DNA of 48,756 bases from Paenibacillus alginolyticus DSM 5050 = NBRC 15375 (GCF_000422905.1 NZ_AUGY01000064.1:1-48756); one strand, 5' to 3'. Shown: positions 17,110 through 25,855, counted from the first letter of the stretch. The notes: generated by a model from the letters alone, not told the origin. A program made the numbers and translations.

Positions 17110-17152
17110 GCCTGGGCCGCTATTAACCAGCACCCAAGGCTCATTATTTTTT
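17107..17152. terminator. Terminator shared by the MerR fusion gene and phoP
   Basis: GAGCC-TGGG pairs with CCCA-AGGCTC (one bulged base), followed by TTATTTTTT on the plus strand. It overlaps the phoP stop region, so it can end both convergent transcripts. Confidence 0.75.
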
Positions 17153-17860
17153 GACCATACTCGCTACTAACTTGTATCCAACACCGCGGATTGAATCAAT
17201 TTGTACCGACTGTTGATTCATTTCCAGCTTCTTACGAAGCGAGCTTACATGAACATCTACGGTTCTCTGACCGCCAATATAGTCGAAACCCCAAACGATA
17301 TTCATAAGATCGTCTCTTGTGACAACAACGCCCGGGCGCTGCACAAGATAAAGCAGGACCTCGAACTCCTTAGGTCTTAACGGAATGGAATCCCCATTCA
17401 GAACGACCTCATATTTCTCCGGATAAATGAACAATTCACCCGCCTGAATCACTTTCTCATTGCTCTTAAGTTTGTCCGCTGCCACGTCCTCCGATTGTGT
17501 TCTTCGCAGAACGGCAGAGACGCGGGCAAGCAATTCCGCTACTCCAAAGGGCTTCGTTATATAATCATCAGCACCGTGCTTAAGACCTTGCACTACTTCA
17601 TCCTCGGCATTGCGTGCCGTTAAAATAATAACTGGTGTGCTGTTACCTTTCTGCCTTAGCTTCGCCAATACCTCGAATCCATTCAGTCCAGGCAGCATAA
17701 TATCCAGAATAATTAAGTCGTAAGTTTGCTGTAACGCCTCTTGAAGTCCATCGCCACCATGATCGACAACCTTCGTATCATACCCGTCCTGAGATAGGTT
17801 GTACGAAAGCAATCGAGCTAATGTTGGCTCGTCTTCAATAACTAGTATTTTTTGTGCCAT
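17144..17860 (-). CDS. phoP: Phosphate response regulator PhoP
   Basis: This 238-aa OmpR-class response regulator acts as the DNA-binding output of the phosphate-starvation two-component system. The receiver domain (residues 1-120) has the acidic pocket EDE, the phosphoacceptor Asp in LIILDIMLPGLNG, Thr in ILTAR and Lys in YITKPFG. The C-terminal winged helix (residues ~140-235) ends in GQRTVDVHVSSLRKKL and IRGVGYKL. It lies downstream of phoR, with a 96-bp gap full of PHO boxes, so it probably has its own PhoP-responsive promoter in addition to read-through. Identity as PhoP rests on sequence type, the PHO boxes and the mdh/citZ neighbourhood known from Bacillus. Confidence 0.92.
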   Translation of the reverse strand: MAQKILVIEDEPTLARLLSYNLSQDGYDTKVVDHGGDGLQEALQQTYDLIILDIMLPGLNGFEVLAKLRQKGNSTPVIILTARNAEDEVVQGLKHGADDYITKPFGVAELLARVSAVLRRTQSEDVAADKLKSNEKVIQAGELFIYPEKYEVVLNGDSIPLRPKEFEVLLYLVQRPGVVVTRDDLMNIVWGFDYIGGQRTVDVHVSSLRKKLEMNQQSVQIDSIRGVGYKLVASMVKK

Positions 17861-17873
17861 GGGATCCCCCGCG

Positions 17874-17956
17874 TTTACAGTTTATTTACATTGCACAACC
17901 TCATTTTACCACAAGTTTGTAAAAACAATGTAAATGTTTCATCATCGTCGTGTAAA
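17874..17956. promoter_or_regulatory. PHO boxes in the phoR-phoP gap (phoP promoter)
   Basis: On the minus strand TTTACA occurs at 17951-17956, 17929-17934 and 17918-17923, on an 11-bp grid (one slot degenerate), followed by TAAAAT about one turn later as a likely -10 for phoP. On the plus strand TTTACA occurs at 17874-17879 and 17885-17890, again 11 bp apart, between that -10 and the phoP start. PhoP of Bacillus binds TT(A/T/C)ACA repeats at 11-bp spacing, so this is a strong candidate for autoregulation. Confidence 0.75.
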
Positions 17957-19753
17957 TTAGTGTATGACAGGCAATTCTATCGTGAATCTCGTGCCGACGC
18001 CAACCTCACTATCGACCCGAATCGTTCCTTTGTGCAGCTCAACTAAATGCTTCACAATCGATAATCCTAATCCCGTACCGCCTGAGCTTCTGGAGCGAGC
18101 TTTGTCTACGCGATAGAATCTCTCGAAAATTCGCGGTAAATCCTTCTTAGGTATACCCATACCCGTATCAGAAACAATTAACCGGAGCCGTTCATAATCC
18201 CCATCAGCATTCTTATCAAGCGGTTCTACACGCACTTTTACCTTGCCGCCATCATGGGTGTAAGTAATACCGTTGGAAAGCAGATTGATAATAATTTGCC
18301 GTAACCGGTCTTCATCCGCCTCGATATAGATATCGTCATCAACCTGCATACTTAGTTCAATATGCTTCTTCTCCGCTTCTTTTCGCAGCACACTTAAAGA
18401 TCTCTCTAGAAATTCAGGCAAGTAGATCGGCGAAAAATTCATCGGAATCCGCTTCGATTCAATTTTGGATAACTCCAAAATATCCCCAATCAATCGATTC
18501 AACCGCTCACTCTCATCAAAAATGATTTGTAAGAACGACACGGCCGTTTCCTTATCGTTAAGCGCACCAGCTAGCAGCGTTTCGGCAAAGCCTTTCACCG
18601 CGGCAATTGGCGTCTTTAATTCATGCGATACATTCGCTACGAATTCACTGCGCATCCTCTCAAGTCTGCGTACAGCCGTGATGTCGTGAATAACAATCAG
18701 AACACCTGACCATTCCTCATCTTCATGGGCAATCGGACTCAAATGAATATCGAGAATTCGCTCTGCCGGATAATAGAAAACCATCTCATCGCGAATCGGA
18801 TCTTGTGACTCTATGCATTCTTGTATCAACTTTGTAAACTCATATTGCTGCTTGGCTTCATTATATTTCTTCCCCAGCAGCTCTTGAGAGGAGAAACCTA
18901 AAATGTATTCCGCAGCAGGATTTAAAAGTATAATCCGCTCTTCACGGTCAATCATCATAATTCCGCTCATCATATTTTCCATGACGCCTTGAAGCCTGCG
19001 TTCATTCTCCTGAATCCGTGCCATTTGCTGCTGCAAACTTTCAGACATGCGATTAATCGCCTGCCCCAGCTGTCCAACCTCATCATTATTATAAGTCGGA
19101 ACGCGAGATTGGTAATTCATATTCGTTATTTGCTGGGCTACTTTCGTCATCTTCTCAATAGGGTGAGTAATCCCTTTCGCAATCCGATAGCTAACGATTC
19201 CTGCGATCAGGAACAAAATGATCAACCCGGAAATCAGAAAATACCATAGGCTGCGAATCGACTCCCCTACCTGTTCCAAGCTCATGGAAATGCGTAAGAA
19301 CCCTGTTGTCTCCTGCGCTTCATTCTTCACTGGAATAGCCGCATACAGCATATTTTCCTTCAGAGTATCACTGTAACGAGTCGTATAGCCGACTCCATTC
19401 GCAGCTGCCGATACAATCTCCGGCCGACTCAAGTGATTATCCATTTGTTCGGGTTTTTGATCAGAGTCGCCTAGGACTTTTCCGTCTGCTCGAACAAACG
19501 TCAATCTCTCATTCGTAACTCCTTTAAGGTGTTTGGCTTGTTCCGTATAGTAAGCAATTAACTCTGCATCGGTTCCTTTACGGTTCCAATCGCCAGTTGC
19601 CGTTATGACTTGGAGCTCTCGTTCCATATTGTCTTGCAAAGACTTTATGTGAGAATTCTCAAGCACCTTAGCCATGAAAATGCTCGCAATCAGCATCGAA
19701 CAACCAATCAATAAGATCAAAATAAAAGTTAGTTTGGCACGGAATTTAGTCAT
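17957..19753 (-). CDS. phoR: Phosphate sensor histidine kinase PhoR
   Basis: This membrane sensor kinase of 598 aa phosphorylates PhoP. In order it has a first membrane helix (~8-29), an extracytoplasmic sensor region, a second helix (~170-192) and a HAMP linker. These are followed by a PAS domain (~250-350, MSGIMMIDREERIILLNPAAEYILG), a HisKA domain with the phosphoacceptor His in FVANVSHELKTP, and an HATPase domain. The HATPase shows the N box IIINLLSNGITYTHDGG and the G boxes SDTGMGIPKKDL and GGTGLGLSIVKHL. I chose the ATG at 19753, which has CGGAGG ten bases ahead; the frame opens 17 codons earlier. It sits upstream of phoP, opposite to the usual phoP-phoR order, and about 50 bp after the fumarase terminator, so its promoter must be short or depend on read-through. 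Confidence 0.92.
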   Translation of the reverse strand: MTKFRAKLTFILILLIGCSMLIASIFMAKVLENSHIKSLQDNMERELQVITATGDWNRKGTDAELIAYYTEQAKHLKGVTNERLTFVRADGKVLGDSDQKPEQMDNHLSRPEIVSAAANGVGYTTRYSDTLKENMLYAAIPVKNEAQETTGFLRISMSLEQVGESIRSLWYFLISGLIILFLIAGIVSYRIAKGITHPIEKMTKVAQQITNMNYQSRVPTYNNDEVGQLGQAINRMSESLQQQMARIQENERRLQGVMENMMSGIMMIDREERIILLNPAAEYILGFSSQELLGKKYNEAKQQYEFTKLIQECIESQDPIRDEMVFYYPAERILDIHLSPIAHEDEEWSGVLIVIHDITAVRRLERMRSEFVANVSHELKTPIAAVKGFAETLLAGALNDKETAVSFLQIIFDESERLNRLIGDILELSKIESKRIPMNFSPIYLPEFLERSLSVLRKEAEKKHIELSMQVDDDIYIEADEDRLRQIIINLLSNGITYTHDGGKVKVRVEPLDKNADGDYERLRLIVSDTGMGIPKKDLPRIFERFYRVDKARSRSSGGTGLGLSIVKHLVELHKGTIRVDSEVGVGTRFTIELPVIH

Positions 19754-19802
19754 CTGATACAAGCCTCCGATGGTTAAGTCTGACCATTTCATGGGTAAAA
19801 AC

Positions 19803-19838
19803 AAAAAAGAAAAGGGCTACTCTTCATAGTAACCCTTT
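19803..19838 (-). terminator. Terminator after the fumarase gene
   Basis: On the minus strand AAGGGTTACT pairs with AGTAGCCCTT around a six-base loop, followed by TTCTTTTTTG. It separates the fumarase gene from phoR. Confidence 0.85.
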
Positions 19839-19900
19839 CTTCCGTGCCTAATCCAGTATTTTTTTTGTAAAGATGAAGGATAAGTGCGTCGCTTATAAAA

Positions 19901-21451
19901 TTATTTGAAAACAGGCTCTTTCAGAGCTGCCAGCTTCTCAAGTGAATTCTTCTCTACATCAGCATGCAGGCTGTTACCGTGTGAATCCATCGTTACGATA
20001 GCCGCGAATCCTTCTGTTTCCAAGTGCCACATCGCTTCAGGAATTCCGAATTCCATGTAGTCAACGCCTTCAACCTTCTTAAAGCACTGTGCGTAGTATT
20101 GCGCAGCACCACCGATAGCGTTCAAATAGACGCCGCCGTGCTCTTTCAAAGCTGCTAACGTTTTCGGACCCATTCCGCCTTTACCGATGACTGCGCGAAT
20201 GCCGAATTTCTTGATAATATCACCTTGGTAAGGCTCCTCGCGAATACTTGTTGTCGGTCCCGCCGCTTTAACGTGCCATTCGCCAGCTTCATCCTTACTC
20301 ATTACCGGTCCGCAGTGATAAATCGCTGCTCCATTCAGATCTACCGGCGCATCATGATCCATCAAATATTTATGCAGCGCATCGCGTCCTGTGTGCATCG
20401 TACCATTAATGACGACGACATCACCGACTTTGAGACTGCGGATTTGCTCTTCCGATATTGGCGTTGTCAATACGATTTCACGACGCTCTTCTTTTGGCAT
20501 ATTCTTAGCTTCTTCTGCACTCGCTTCGAAAGCCTCCTGGAAAGAAACCTCTGTCCCTCTTGGATAGGACCAGCCATTGATTTCGCCAGTTTCCGCATTC
20601 AAGACGACGCCTTGACGACGGAATGCCCAACAGTTGTAAGCAACAGAAACGAAGAAGCTTGCTGGCAATCGGTTCATTACGCCAACTTTACAGCCAAGCA
20701 GTGTCACCTGACCGCCGAAGCCCATTGTTCCAATACCAAGCGTATTGGCATGCTCCATGACGTACTCTTCCACCTTGCGCAGCTCCGGATGTGGATTCAC
20801 ATCGTCAACATGACGGAATAATTGATGCTTAGCCAGCTCGTACCCGCTTGTACGGTCGCCTCCAATACCTACGCCGATGAAACCCGCGCTGCATCCTTGA
20901 CCTTGCGCTTGGTAAACCGCATGCATCACACATTTGCGAATGCCATCAAGATCTCGTCCTGCTTTGCCTACACCTTCAAGATCAGCAGGCAAGCTATATT
21001 GAATATTTTTGTTCTCACAGCCGCCGCCTTTTAGAATCAACTTCACTTCAATATCGTCACGTTCCCATTGCTCAAAATGAACAACCGGCGTACCAGGCCC
21101 CAGATTATCTCCGCTATTTGCACCTGTAAGGGAGTCTACAGAGTTCGTGCGCAGCTTGCTAGCTTTGGTTGCATTAGCAACCGCTTCTAAGATTTGTTTC
21201 TTCATGATAATTTGGTTTGCCCCAACTGGACAGTGTATAATAAACGTTGGCATACCCGTATCCTGACAAATGGGGGATACATTGCATTCCGCCATATGGA
21301 TGTTATCCGCAATGCGAGATAGTGATAACGCAGAACGCGTGCCTTTGTCCTCATTTTCCTGAGCAGCTTGTACCGCACGGCGAACATCACCGGGAAGGTT
21401 TGTGGAAGTTTCGACAATCAAATCGTAGACGCTTTGATAAAAATGCTGCAT
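19901..21451 (-). CDS. Class I (iron-sulfur) fumarate hydratase
   Basis: This 516-aa oxygen-sensitive [4Fe-4S] enzyme interconverts fumarate and malate in the TCA cycle. The alpha domain (residues ~1-290) shows ISPICQDTGMPTF-like sequence (seen as VSPICQDTGMPTF) and GQGCSAGFIGVGIGGDR, each supplying a cluster cysteine. GILGMGGQVTLLGCKVG-type sequence (seen as GTMGFGGQVTLLGCKVG) supplies another. The beta domain (~325-510) has INGTMHTGRDALHKYL and IGKGGM. The ATG at 21451 follows GAGGAG; the frame opens 10 codons earlier, before that site. It is downstream of the TCA genes citZ, icd and mdh but separated from them by several unrelated genes, and is its own unit. Tartrate dehydratase is a close relative, but fumarase is more likely here. 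Confidence 0.92.
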   Translation of the reverse strand: MQHFYQSVYDLIVETSTNLPGDVRRAVQAAQENEDKGTRSALSLSRIADNIHMAECNVSPICQDTGMPTFIIHCPVGANQIIMKKQILEAVANATKASKLRTNSVDSLTGANSGDNLGPGTPVVHFEQWERDDIEVKLILKGGGCENKNIQYSLPADLEGVGKAGRDLDGIRKCVMHAVYQAQGQGCSAGFIGVGIGGDRTSGYELAKHQLFRHVDDVNPHPELRKVEEYVMEHANTLGIGTMGFGGQVTLLGCKVGVMNRLPASFFVSVAYNCWAFRRQGVVLNAETGEINGWSYPRGTEVSFQEAFEASAEEAKNMPKEERREIVLTTPISEEQIRSLKVGDVVVINGTMHTGRDALHKYLMDHDAPVDLNGAAIYHCGPVMSKDEAGEWHVKAAGPTTSIREEPYQGDIIKKFGIRAVIGKGGMGPKTLAALKEHGGVYLNAIGGAAQYYAQCFKKVEGVDYMEFGIPEAMWHLETEGFAAIVTMDSHGNSLHADVEKNSLEKLAALKEPVFK

Positions 21452-21567
21452 GACTAGGTCTGGCTCCTCTCTCAAATACACACTTAATAATAATTACAAA
21501 CTATTATAACATACCTCCCATGAAGAGTTCGATGGTTCTTGTGAGGAAAACAAGGAGATTCGCTGAC

Positions 21568-22704
21568 ATGTACAAACGAATCGCTGTTTCGATTCTAGTT
21601 AGCCTGATTGGGCTCACCCTTCTGCTTACGCCGCTGCAGGCAAAGCGCTCCGGGGATATTTACTACCAAGACCAAGTGGCCGTTCTTATGTATCATCACG
21701 TGCATGATAAGGACACCAGCTCCAGCACCATTACAAGCTCGCTTTTTCAAAATCAGCTTCAAACGCTGCTTAGCAAAGGCTATCATTTCATTTCCTTAGA
21801 AGAGTTCAAACAGTACATGGAGGGCGCTACCGTTCCATCCAATGCCGTGCTTGTAACGTTTGATGATGGCTATCAAAGCTTTTACACATCGGCCTATCCG
21901 ATTTTGAAAAGCTTGCGAATTCCCGCTGTGAACTTCGTGATTACCAATGACTTAACGAATCCGCTTGGTTCTTACATCCCTTCCATGTCGAAGGAGCAAA
22001 TCAGTGAAATGACGCATGCCACGAACTTCATCGATATTGGCTGCCATACCAACAATCTTCACCACAAGCTTCCTAGTGGTGAAGCAGCGTTGGTAGGAAG
22101 ATTGGACGCCGAGAGCGATGATGCTTATAAGCAGCGCGTTTTCAAGGATACGCAAGCTTGCATCGGCAAGCTCGCAGGCTTAACGGATGCGCCGCTCGAC
22201 ACGATGGCGTACCCGTTCGGCATCACGTCGCCGGCGGCGACCGAGCTGGTTGCAAAGGCGGGCATCCGCTACGCCTTCACGATTTCGCCGGAGATGGCGA
22301 CGCGAAGCGCCGATCGCTTGTTGATCCCGCGGATCAACGCGGGCAGCCCCGGCATCTCGCCGGAGCTGCTGCACCGCTCGATCCAGCGCCGGGTCTTGGC
22401 GCAGCCGGGCAGCACCCCGCTGCGCGTGGACGCGGCTGCTGCCGCAGCGCAGCTCGGCGGCAGCGCAAGTGCGGAAGGCGGAGTGCTTCGCCTCCGCCTG
22501 GGACAAGAGGCATTCACCCTGCAGGTGAATGCGGCTAAAGCGACGCGCGGGAATGCGCGCGTCACGCTGCAGCAGCCCGTGCTGCGCGAGCACGGGCTGG
22601 TTACGATCGCGCTTGATGATCTTAGCGCGCTGATCGGGCAACCGCTCGTCTACACCCCGGCCACCGGCAAGGTGGCTGTGAGGGTGACGCCGAGCGTCAA
22701 ATAA
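21568..22704 (+). CDS. Secreted polysaccharide deacetylase with stalk-like C-terminal domain
   Basis: This 378-aa exported protein starts with a signal peptide (MYKRIAVSILVSLIGLTLLL) and has a NodB/carbohydrate esterase 4 domain. VLMYHHVHDKDTS and VLVTFDDGYQSFY hold the catalytic Asp pair, TNNLHHKLP supplies metal-binding His, and PLDTMAYPFGI is the family's Pro-Phe-Gly segment. The last ~90 aa (LRVDAAAAAAQLGG to VYTPATGKVAVRV) resemble the copper-amine-oxidase N-terminal-like stalk domain common in Paenibacillus wall proteins. It likely de-N-acetylates peptidoglycan or another envelope glycan. The 3' half (from about 22150) is far richer in G and C than the 5' half. AAGGAG precedes the ATG, and the gene is divergent from the fumarase. 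Confidence 0.88.
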   Translation: MYKRIAVSILVSLIGLTLLLTPLQAKRSGDIYYQDQVAVLMYHHVHDKDTSSSTITSSLFQNQLQTLLSKGYHFISLEEFKQYMEGATVPSNAVLVTFDDGYQSFYTSAYPILKSLRIPAVNFVITNDLTNPLGSYIPSMSKEQISEMTHATNFIDIGCHTNNLHHKLPSGEAALVGRLDAESDDAYKQRVFKDTQACIGKLAGLTDAPLDTMAYPFGITSPAATELVAKAGIRYAFTISPEMATRSADRLLIPRINAGSPGISPELLHRSIQRRVLAQPGSTPLRVDAAAAAAQLGGSASAEGGVLRLRLGQEAFTLQVNAAKATRGNARVTLQQPVLREHGLVTIALDDLSALIGQPLVYTPATGKVAVRVTPSVK

Positions 22705-22750
22705 GCTGTCTTATCCTTTAGAATCATAAGAACGAATAGGAGTTAACCCG

Positions 22751-23332
22751 ATGAATCATCACTTTTTCGCATACTTATATCGCCTTAAATATATTGATCG
22801 TTGGAGTCTCATGTGGAACATGCGTAGAGAAAACGTAGCTGAGCACTCTTTCTACGTCTCGACGATTGCGCATATGTTGTGCACCATTGCCAACGAAGTA
22901 TATGGACGCAACGTACCAACGGATCGCGTGGTATCCATCGCCTTGTTCCACGACGCTTCCGAAGTACTAACGGGGGATATCCCCCAGCCTGTGAAGCATA
23001 ACAATGAACAAATACTGCGGAACTTCCGTGAGATCGAAGATGTCGCAGTCGAACGGCTTATTCAAACGATTCCACCTGACATCAGCGGCATCTACCGCAG
23101 CTTAATTCAAGATCCAGACCCTGAGCTCTACCGCTGGGTGAAAGCCGCTGACTTGCTTGAAGCTTATATCAAATGCTTAACTGAGCTCTCCACTGGCAAC
23201 CGTGAATTCGTCGTCGCAAAGCAGCAAATTCTGGAAAGCTTACAGAAAATGAACATGCCTGAAATTGATTATTTCCTCGAGCATATGAGTGCATCATTTG
23301 AGAAAACATTAGATGAAATCACATTGGATTAG
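22751..23332 (+). CDS. yfbR: HD-domain 5'-deoxynucleotidase, YfbR type
   Basis: This 193-aa cytoplasmic metal-dependent phosphohydrolase of the HD superfamily is close in length and sequence to YfbR, which dephosphorylates deoxynucleoside 5'-monophosphates. The metal ligands are visible as His in NVAEHSFYVS, His-Asp in ALFHDASEVLTGDIP, and the late Asp in WVKAADLLEAYIKC. TAGGAGTTAACCCG precedes the ATG, 46 bp after the deacetylase stop, so the two may share a transcript, although their roles look unrelated. A strong terminator follows. Confidence 0.88.
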   Translation: MNHHFFAYLYRLKYIDRWSLMWNMRRENVAEHSFYVSTIAHMLCTIANEVYGRNVPTDRVVSIALFHDASEVLTGDIPQPVKHNNEQILRNFREIEDVAVERLIQTIPPDISGIYRSLIQDPDPELYRWVKAADLLEAYIKCLTELSTGNREFVVAKQQILESLQKMNMPEIDYFLEHMSASFEKTLDEITLD

Positions 23333-23373
23333 TCGACCCACCTGTCGAACATGATCCAAGTTCCGAAAATGCA

Positions 23374-23416
23374 GAAAGAGCATGTCATCCAGAAGATGAA
23401 CATGCTCTTTCTTTTC
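23374..23416. terminator. Terminator after yfbR
   Basis: AAAGAGCATGT pairs with ACATGCTCTTT around a 14-base loop, followed by CTTTTCTGTTT. It is symmetric enough to serve the convergent membrane-protein gene too. Confidence 0.92.
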
Positions 23417-23429
23417 TGTTTCCTTAAAC

Positions 23430-23864
23430 TTACGACAGCAGCTGCGGATTCGTCATAATCAGTACAGCCACGATAACAGCAATAGCTGAGATCCAGCTAA
23501 ATGTTTTAATTTTGCCGGCATCAGAAGCCGTGCTTTTACCAGCTTTGCTATTCGCAATCAGCTTTTTAATTCTACCACCGATCATTCCCGTGATTGCTCC
23601 TACAATCAGAAGAAGAACAATGGAAGAGATCATCCATAGGACAGACGGCTTTGGATCCACTTGACTGATCATTGCGCCACCTGTTAGGAAGGTTACAATG
23701 AGTGAAAATTGACCAATGCGATTGATCTTAGCTATCACGCCGACAAAACTCTCTTGGGCAGCCCCAGATAAGGTTGCAGCTCGTCCCACTAAGAATGGGA
23801 ACATGACATAAGAACCAAGCAATAAAGCACTAACGACATGTAAAAAAATCATAACTGGATACAT
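23430..23864 (-). CDS. Small integral membrane protein, DUF2269-like
   Basis: This 144-aa protein has four predicted membrane helices (around residues 3-23, 48-66, 80-100 and 122-142) with a basic, Lys-rich loop (GGRIKKLIANSKAGKS) between the third and fourth. MIFLHVVSALLLGSYV near the start has the His and Gly spacing seen in DUF2269 and related families of heme-binding or unknown membrane proteins. Assignment to that family is tentative. GGAGG precedes the ATG. It is a single-gene unit with no telling neighbours. Confidence 0.72.
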   Translation of the reverse strand: MYPVMIFLHVVSALLLGSYVMFPFLVGRAATLSGAAQESFVGVIAKINRIGQFSLIVTFLTGGAMISQVDPKPSVLWMISSIVLLLIVGAITGMIGGRIKKLIANSKAGKSTASDAGKIKTFSWISAIAVIVAVLIMTNPQLLS

Positions 23865-23992
23865 TTGGACAACCTCCGTAATTTTATGTAATGGTTTTAT
23901 TAAGTATAACCGAACTAGAACACTCCCGACAAGAAAGCGATCCCATGAATCCTGCTAATTCACTATATCTACACAAAACTGTGACCAATTTT

Positions 23993-24040
23993 ACGAAAAA
24001 CAACCCAACGAACTCATCTCGATCATGAGCCCGCAGGGTT
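23993..24040 (-). terminator. Terminator of the secreted GATase-like protein gene
   Basis: A 16-bp stem with one mismatch (AACCCTGCGGGCTCAT against 24002-24017) is followed on the minus strand by GTTTTTCG. It lies about 50 bases past the stop codon. Confidence 0.8.
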
Positions 24041-24087
24041 ATTTTCAATTCCTATTGATCAAGCCGATTGCCTGTCCACTTAACGTT

Positions 24088-25662
24088 TTAAGGCAGTGGC
24101 TCAGCTGGAACGTTAGCGATCGTAACGGCCTCTGTAAATTTGTTTGTCGTGTTCTGTCTCAATCGCATATTAGCAGAGCCGGAGATGCTAGGATTAATTT
24201 GAATACTCACAATCTTCTCCGCATGCCCGCTTGCATCAGCTGTTAATGAGAAGCTCGTGCTGTAACCATAGGCAGAAGGCCATGTGCCATTACTATTTTG
24301 AACCTTAGCGACCTGGGTACCTGAACCATTATAAATGCCAATATTATAGCCGGTTGTTGTTGAATTTGCTGCTAAGCCATTTAGAATAATCTTTACTTGA
24401 AAAACGGCCTGATTAGGCAATTGCGCTTGATGGACAAATGCAAACGGATCTGTTGTATTCGTAGCGGTACTATACCCGTAAGATCCTGCTTTAAATGTTG
24501 AAGGATCCCACCACTTATAACCAGCTGCAGGTGCTGCCCAAGGCTCAGCCTGCGGCTCTGTTGAATTAGCCGGCTGTTCCCAGGAGAAGAGTGTAGTTGC
24601 TGAATCTAGTGTAAGGCCTGACACTTGCGTTAAGCTTGTATAACTTTCTTTGGTAGCCAACCAGTTCACCATATTTACTAAAAGAGTAGCGTCATTCTGC
24701 TCTTGGAATCCCGCATACGTCGTTTTCGTACCGCCCGTCTCTTCCCTCTTATACTTTGGCGTCGCATCTTCGACTGGTGAGGAATCGCCAATGAATCCGG
24801 CTTTGCCTGCACTCACTTTGGAAACTGCGACAAAAGGACCTTCAGCAACACCACCGCCGTTGTATACACCTTGATCCACAGCACTAGCCCATTTGGTCGT
24901 TGTCGCTGGCAGGTAAACAATCCCCTTTGCTTTGTTCGGGTTTGTAACGGCTAAAGTCGAACCTGCATGCATAGCTACCGTGGAGACTCCGCTCGTGATG
25001 TTAAAAGCCTGAGATGGGCTCACGATATTATTCGCAGTAATATCACCTAAGGCATTATAACGGAACTTCACTCCGAAATTGTCCGACAACCAATCAGAGC
25101 TTGCAACACCCTGCATCGCTGCTGAAGCTGCTTCTTCTGTACTCATGCCAGCAGCTGGATTCGTCCATGCGCCGCGACGAAAGCCATTGAACACTTCCGA
25201 AGCATCCCAACGATTCTTATTACGGTCAGCATTGTAATGATCACCTATGAAGAAAATACTGCCTCCACCTTGTACGTACTGCAGCATAGCGTTTTGTTCT
25301 GTCGTCTTGTATGGAATGTTTGCTTCGCCAATCACGAACACATCGTACGCTGATAAATCAGAGAGCGTGATCGCCGTACTTTTACGCAGTTCTTTTACAT
25401 AATAACCAGCATTGCCTAAAGCGTTAGCGAAGTCAGAAAAACCGCCGTCAATAACCCAGTCCGCTGCGCCAGCTGTTTGACCATGTGTGTTATCGAACAG
25501 CACCTTTTTGCCATTCGCCGAAGTCGGCGTAATCGATGGCGCGGGATCATTGGGTCCTTCAGCGAATACTTGCGGTATAGCTCCCATTAAAGACACGGAC
25601 AATGTTACCGTTAGTGTGAGGCTTTTCCATCTCTTGGTTCCAAGCAAACTTCTTAACAACAT
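24088..25662 (-). CDS. Secreted protein with GATase1-like (DUF4350-type) domain
   Basis: This 524-aa exported protein has a signal peptide in its first ~37 residues, ending QVFAEG. Residues ~50-330 look like a class I glutamine-amidotransferase-like fold: KKVLFDNTHGQTAG at the start, LSAYDVFVIGEANIPY, then VQGGGSIFFIGDHYNADRN. There is no classical nucleophile Cys, so it is probably a non-catalytic relative or uses other residues. The C-terminal ~170 aa are Thr/Asn/Ser-rich and beta-like. Repeated Asp/Asn in the DHYNADRNKNRWDASE stretch could bind metal. The start at 25662 has GGAGGG at good spacing. I do not assign a function; similarity to uncharacterised Bacillus exported proteins is from memory and not checked. 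Confidence 0.7.
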   Translation of the reverse strand: MLLRSLLGTKRWKSLTLTVTLSVSLMGAIPQVFAEGPNDPAPSITPTSANGKKVLFDNTHGQTAGAADWVIDGGFSDFANALGNAGYYVKELRKSTAITLSDLSAYDVFVIGEANIPYKTTEQNAMLQYVQGGGSIFFIGDHYNADRNKNRWDASEVFNGFRRGAWTNPAAGMSTEEAASAAMQGVASSDWLSDNFGVKFRYNALGDITANNIVSPSQAFNITSGVSTVAMHAGSTLAVTNPNKAKGIVYLPATTTKWASAVDQGVYNGGGVAEGPFVAVSKVSAGKAGFIGDSSPVEDATPKYKREETGGTKTTYAGFQEQNDATLLVNMVNWLATKESYTSLTQVSGLTLDSATTLFSWEQPANSTEPQAEPWAAPAAGYKWWDPSTFKAGSYGYSTATNTTDPFAFVHQAQLPNQAVFQVKIILNGLAANSTTTGYNIGIYNGSGTQVAKVQNSNGTWPSAYGYSTSFSLTADASGHAEKIVSIQINPSISGSANMRLRQNTTNKFTEAVTIANVPAEPLP

Positions 25663-25855
25663 CAAATCCCTCCGTCCATACATTGGAATAATTATCCATT
25701 TCATTTGGCCTAGATGTATCGTAGCACAGGGAAAGTACTTTGGAATAGCGTCTATGAGCGATTTTACAAAAGTAATAAATTTCTATGCCTTCAACCAAAA
25801 AAAGCCGTCTGGGAATATCATTCCTGACAGTCAGGACAAGAACAACTATCATAAA

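Noticed and set aside
22158..22641. Long frames on both strands inside the deacetylase gene.
   Set aside because: They are shadows of the GC-rich coding sequence; the signal peptide and NodB motifs fix the true frame.
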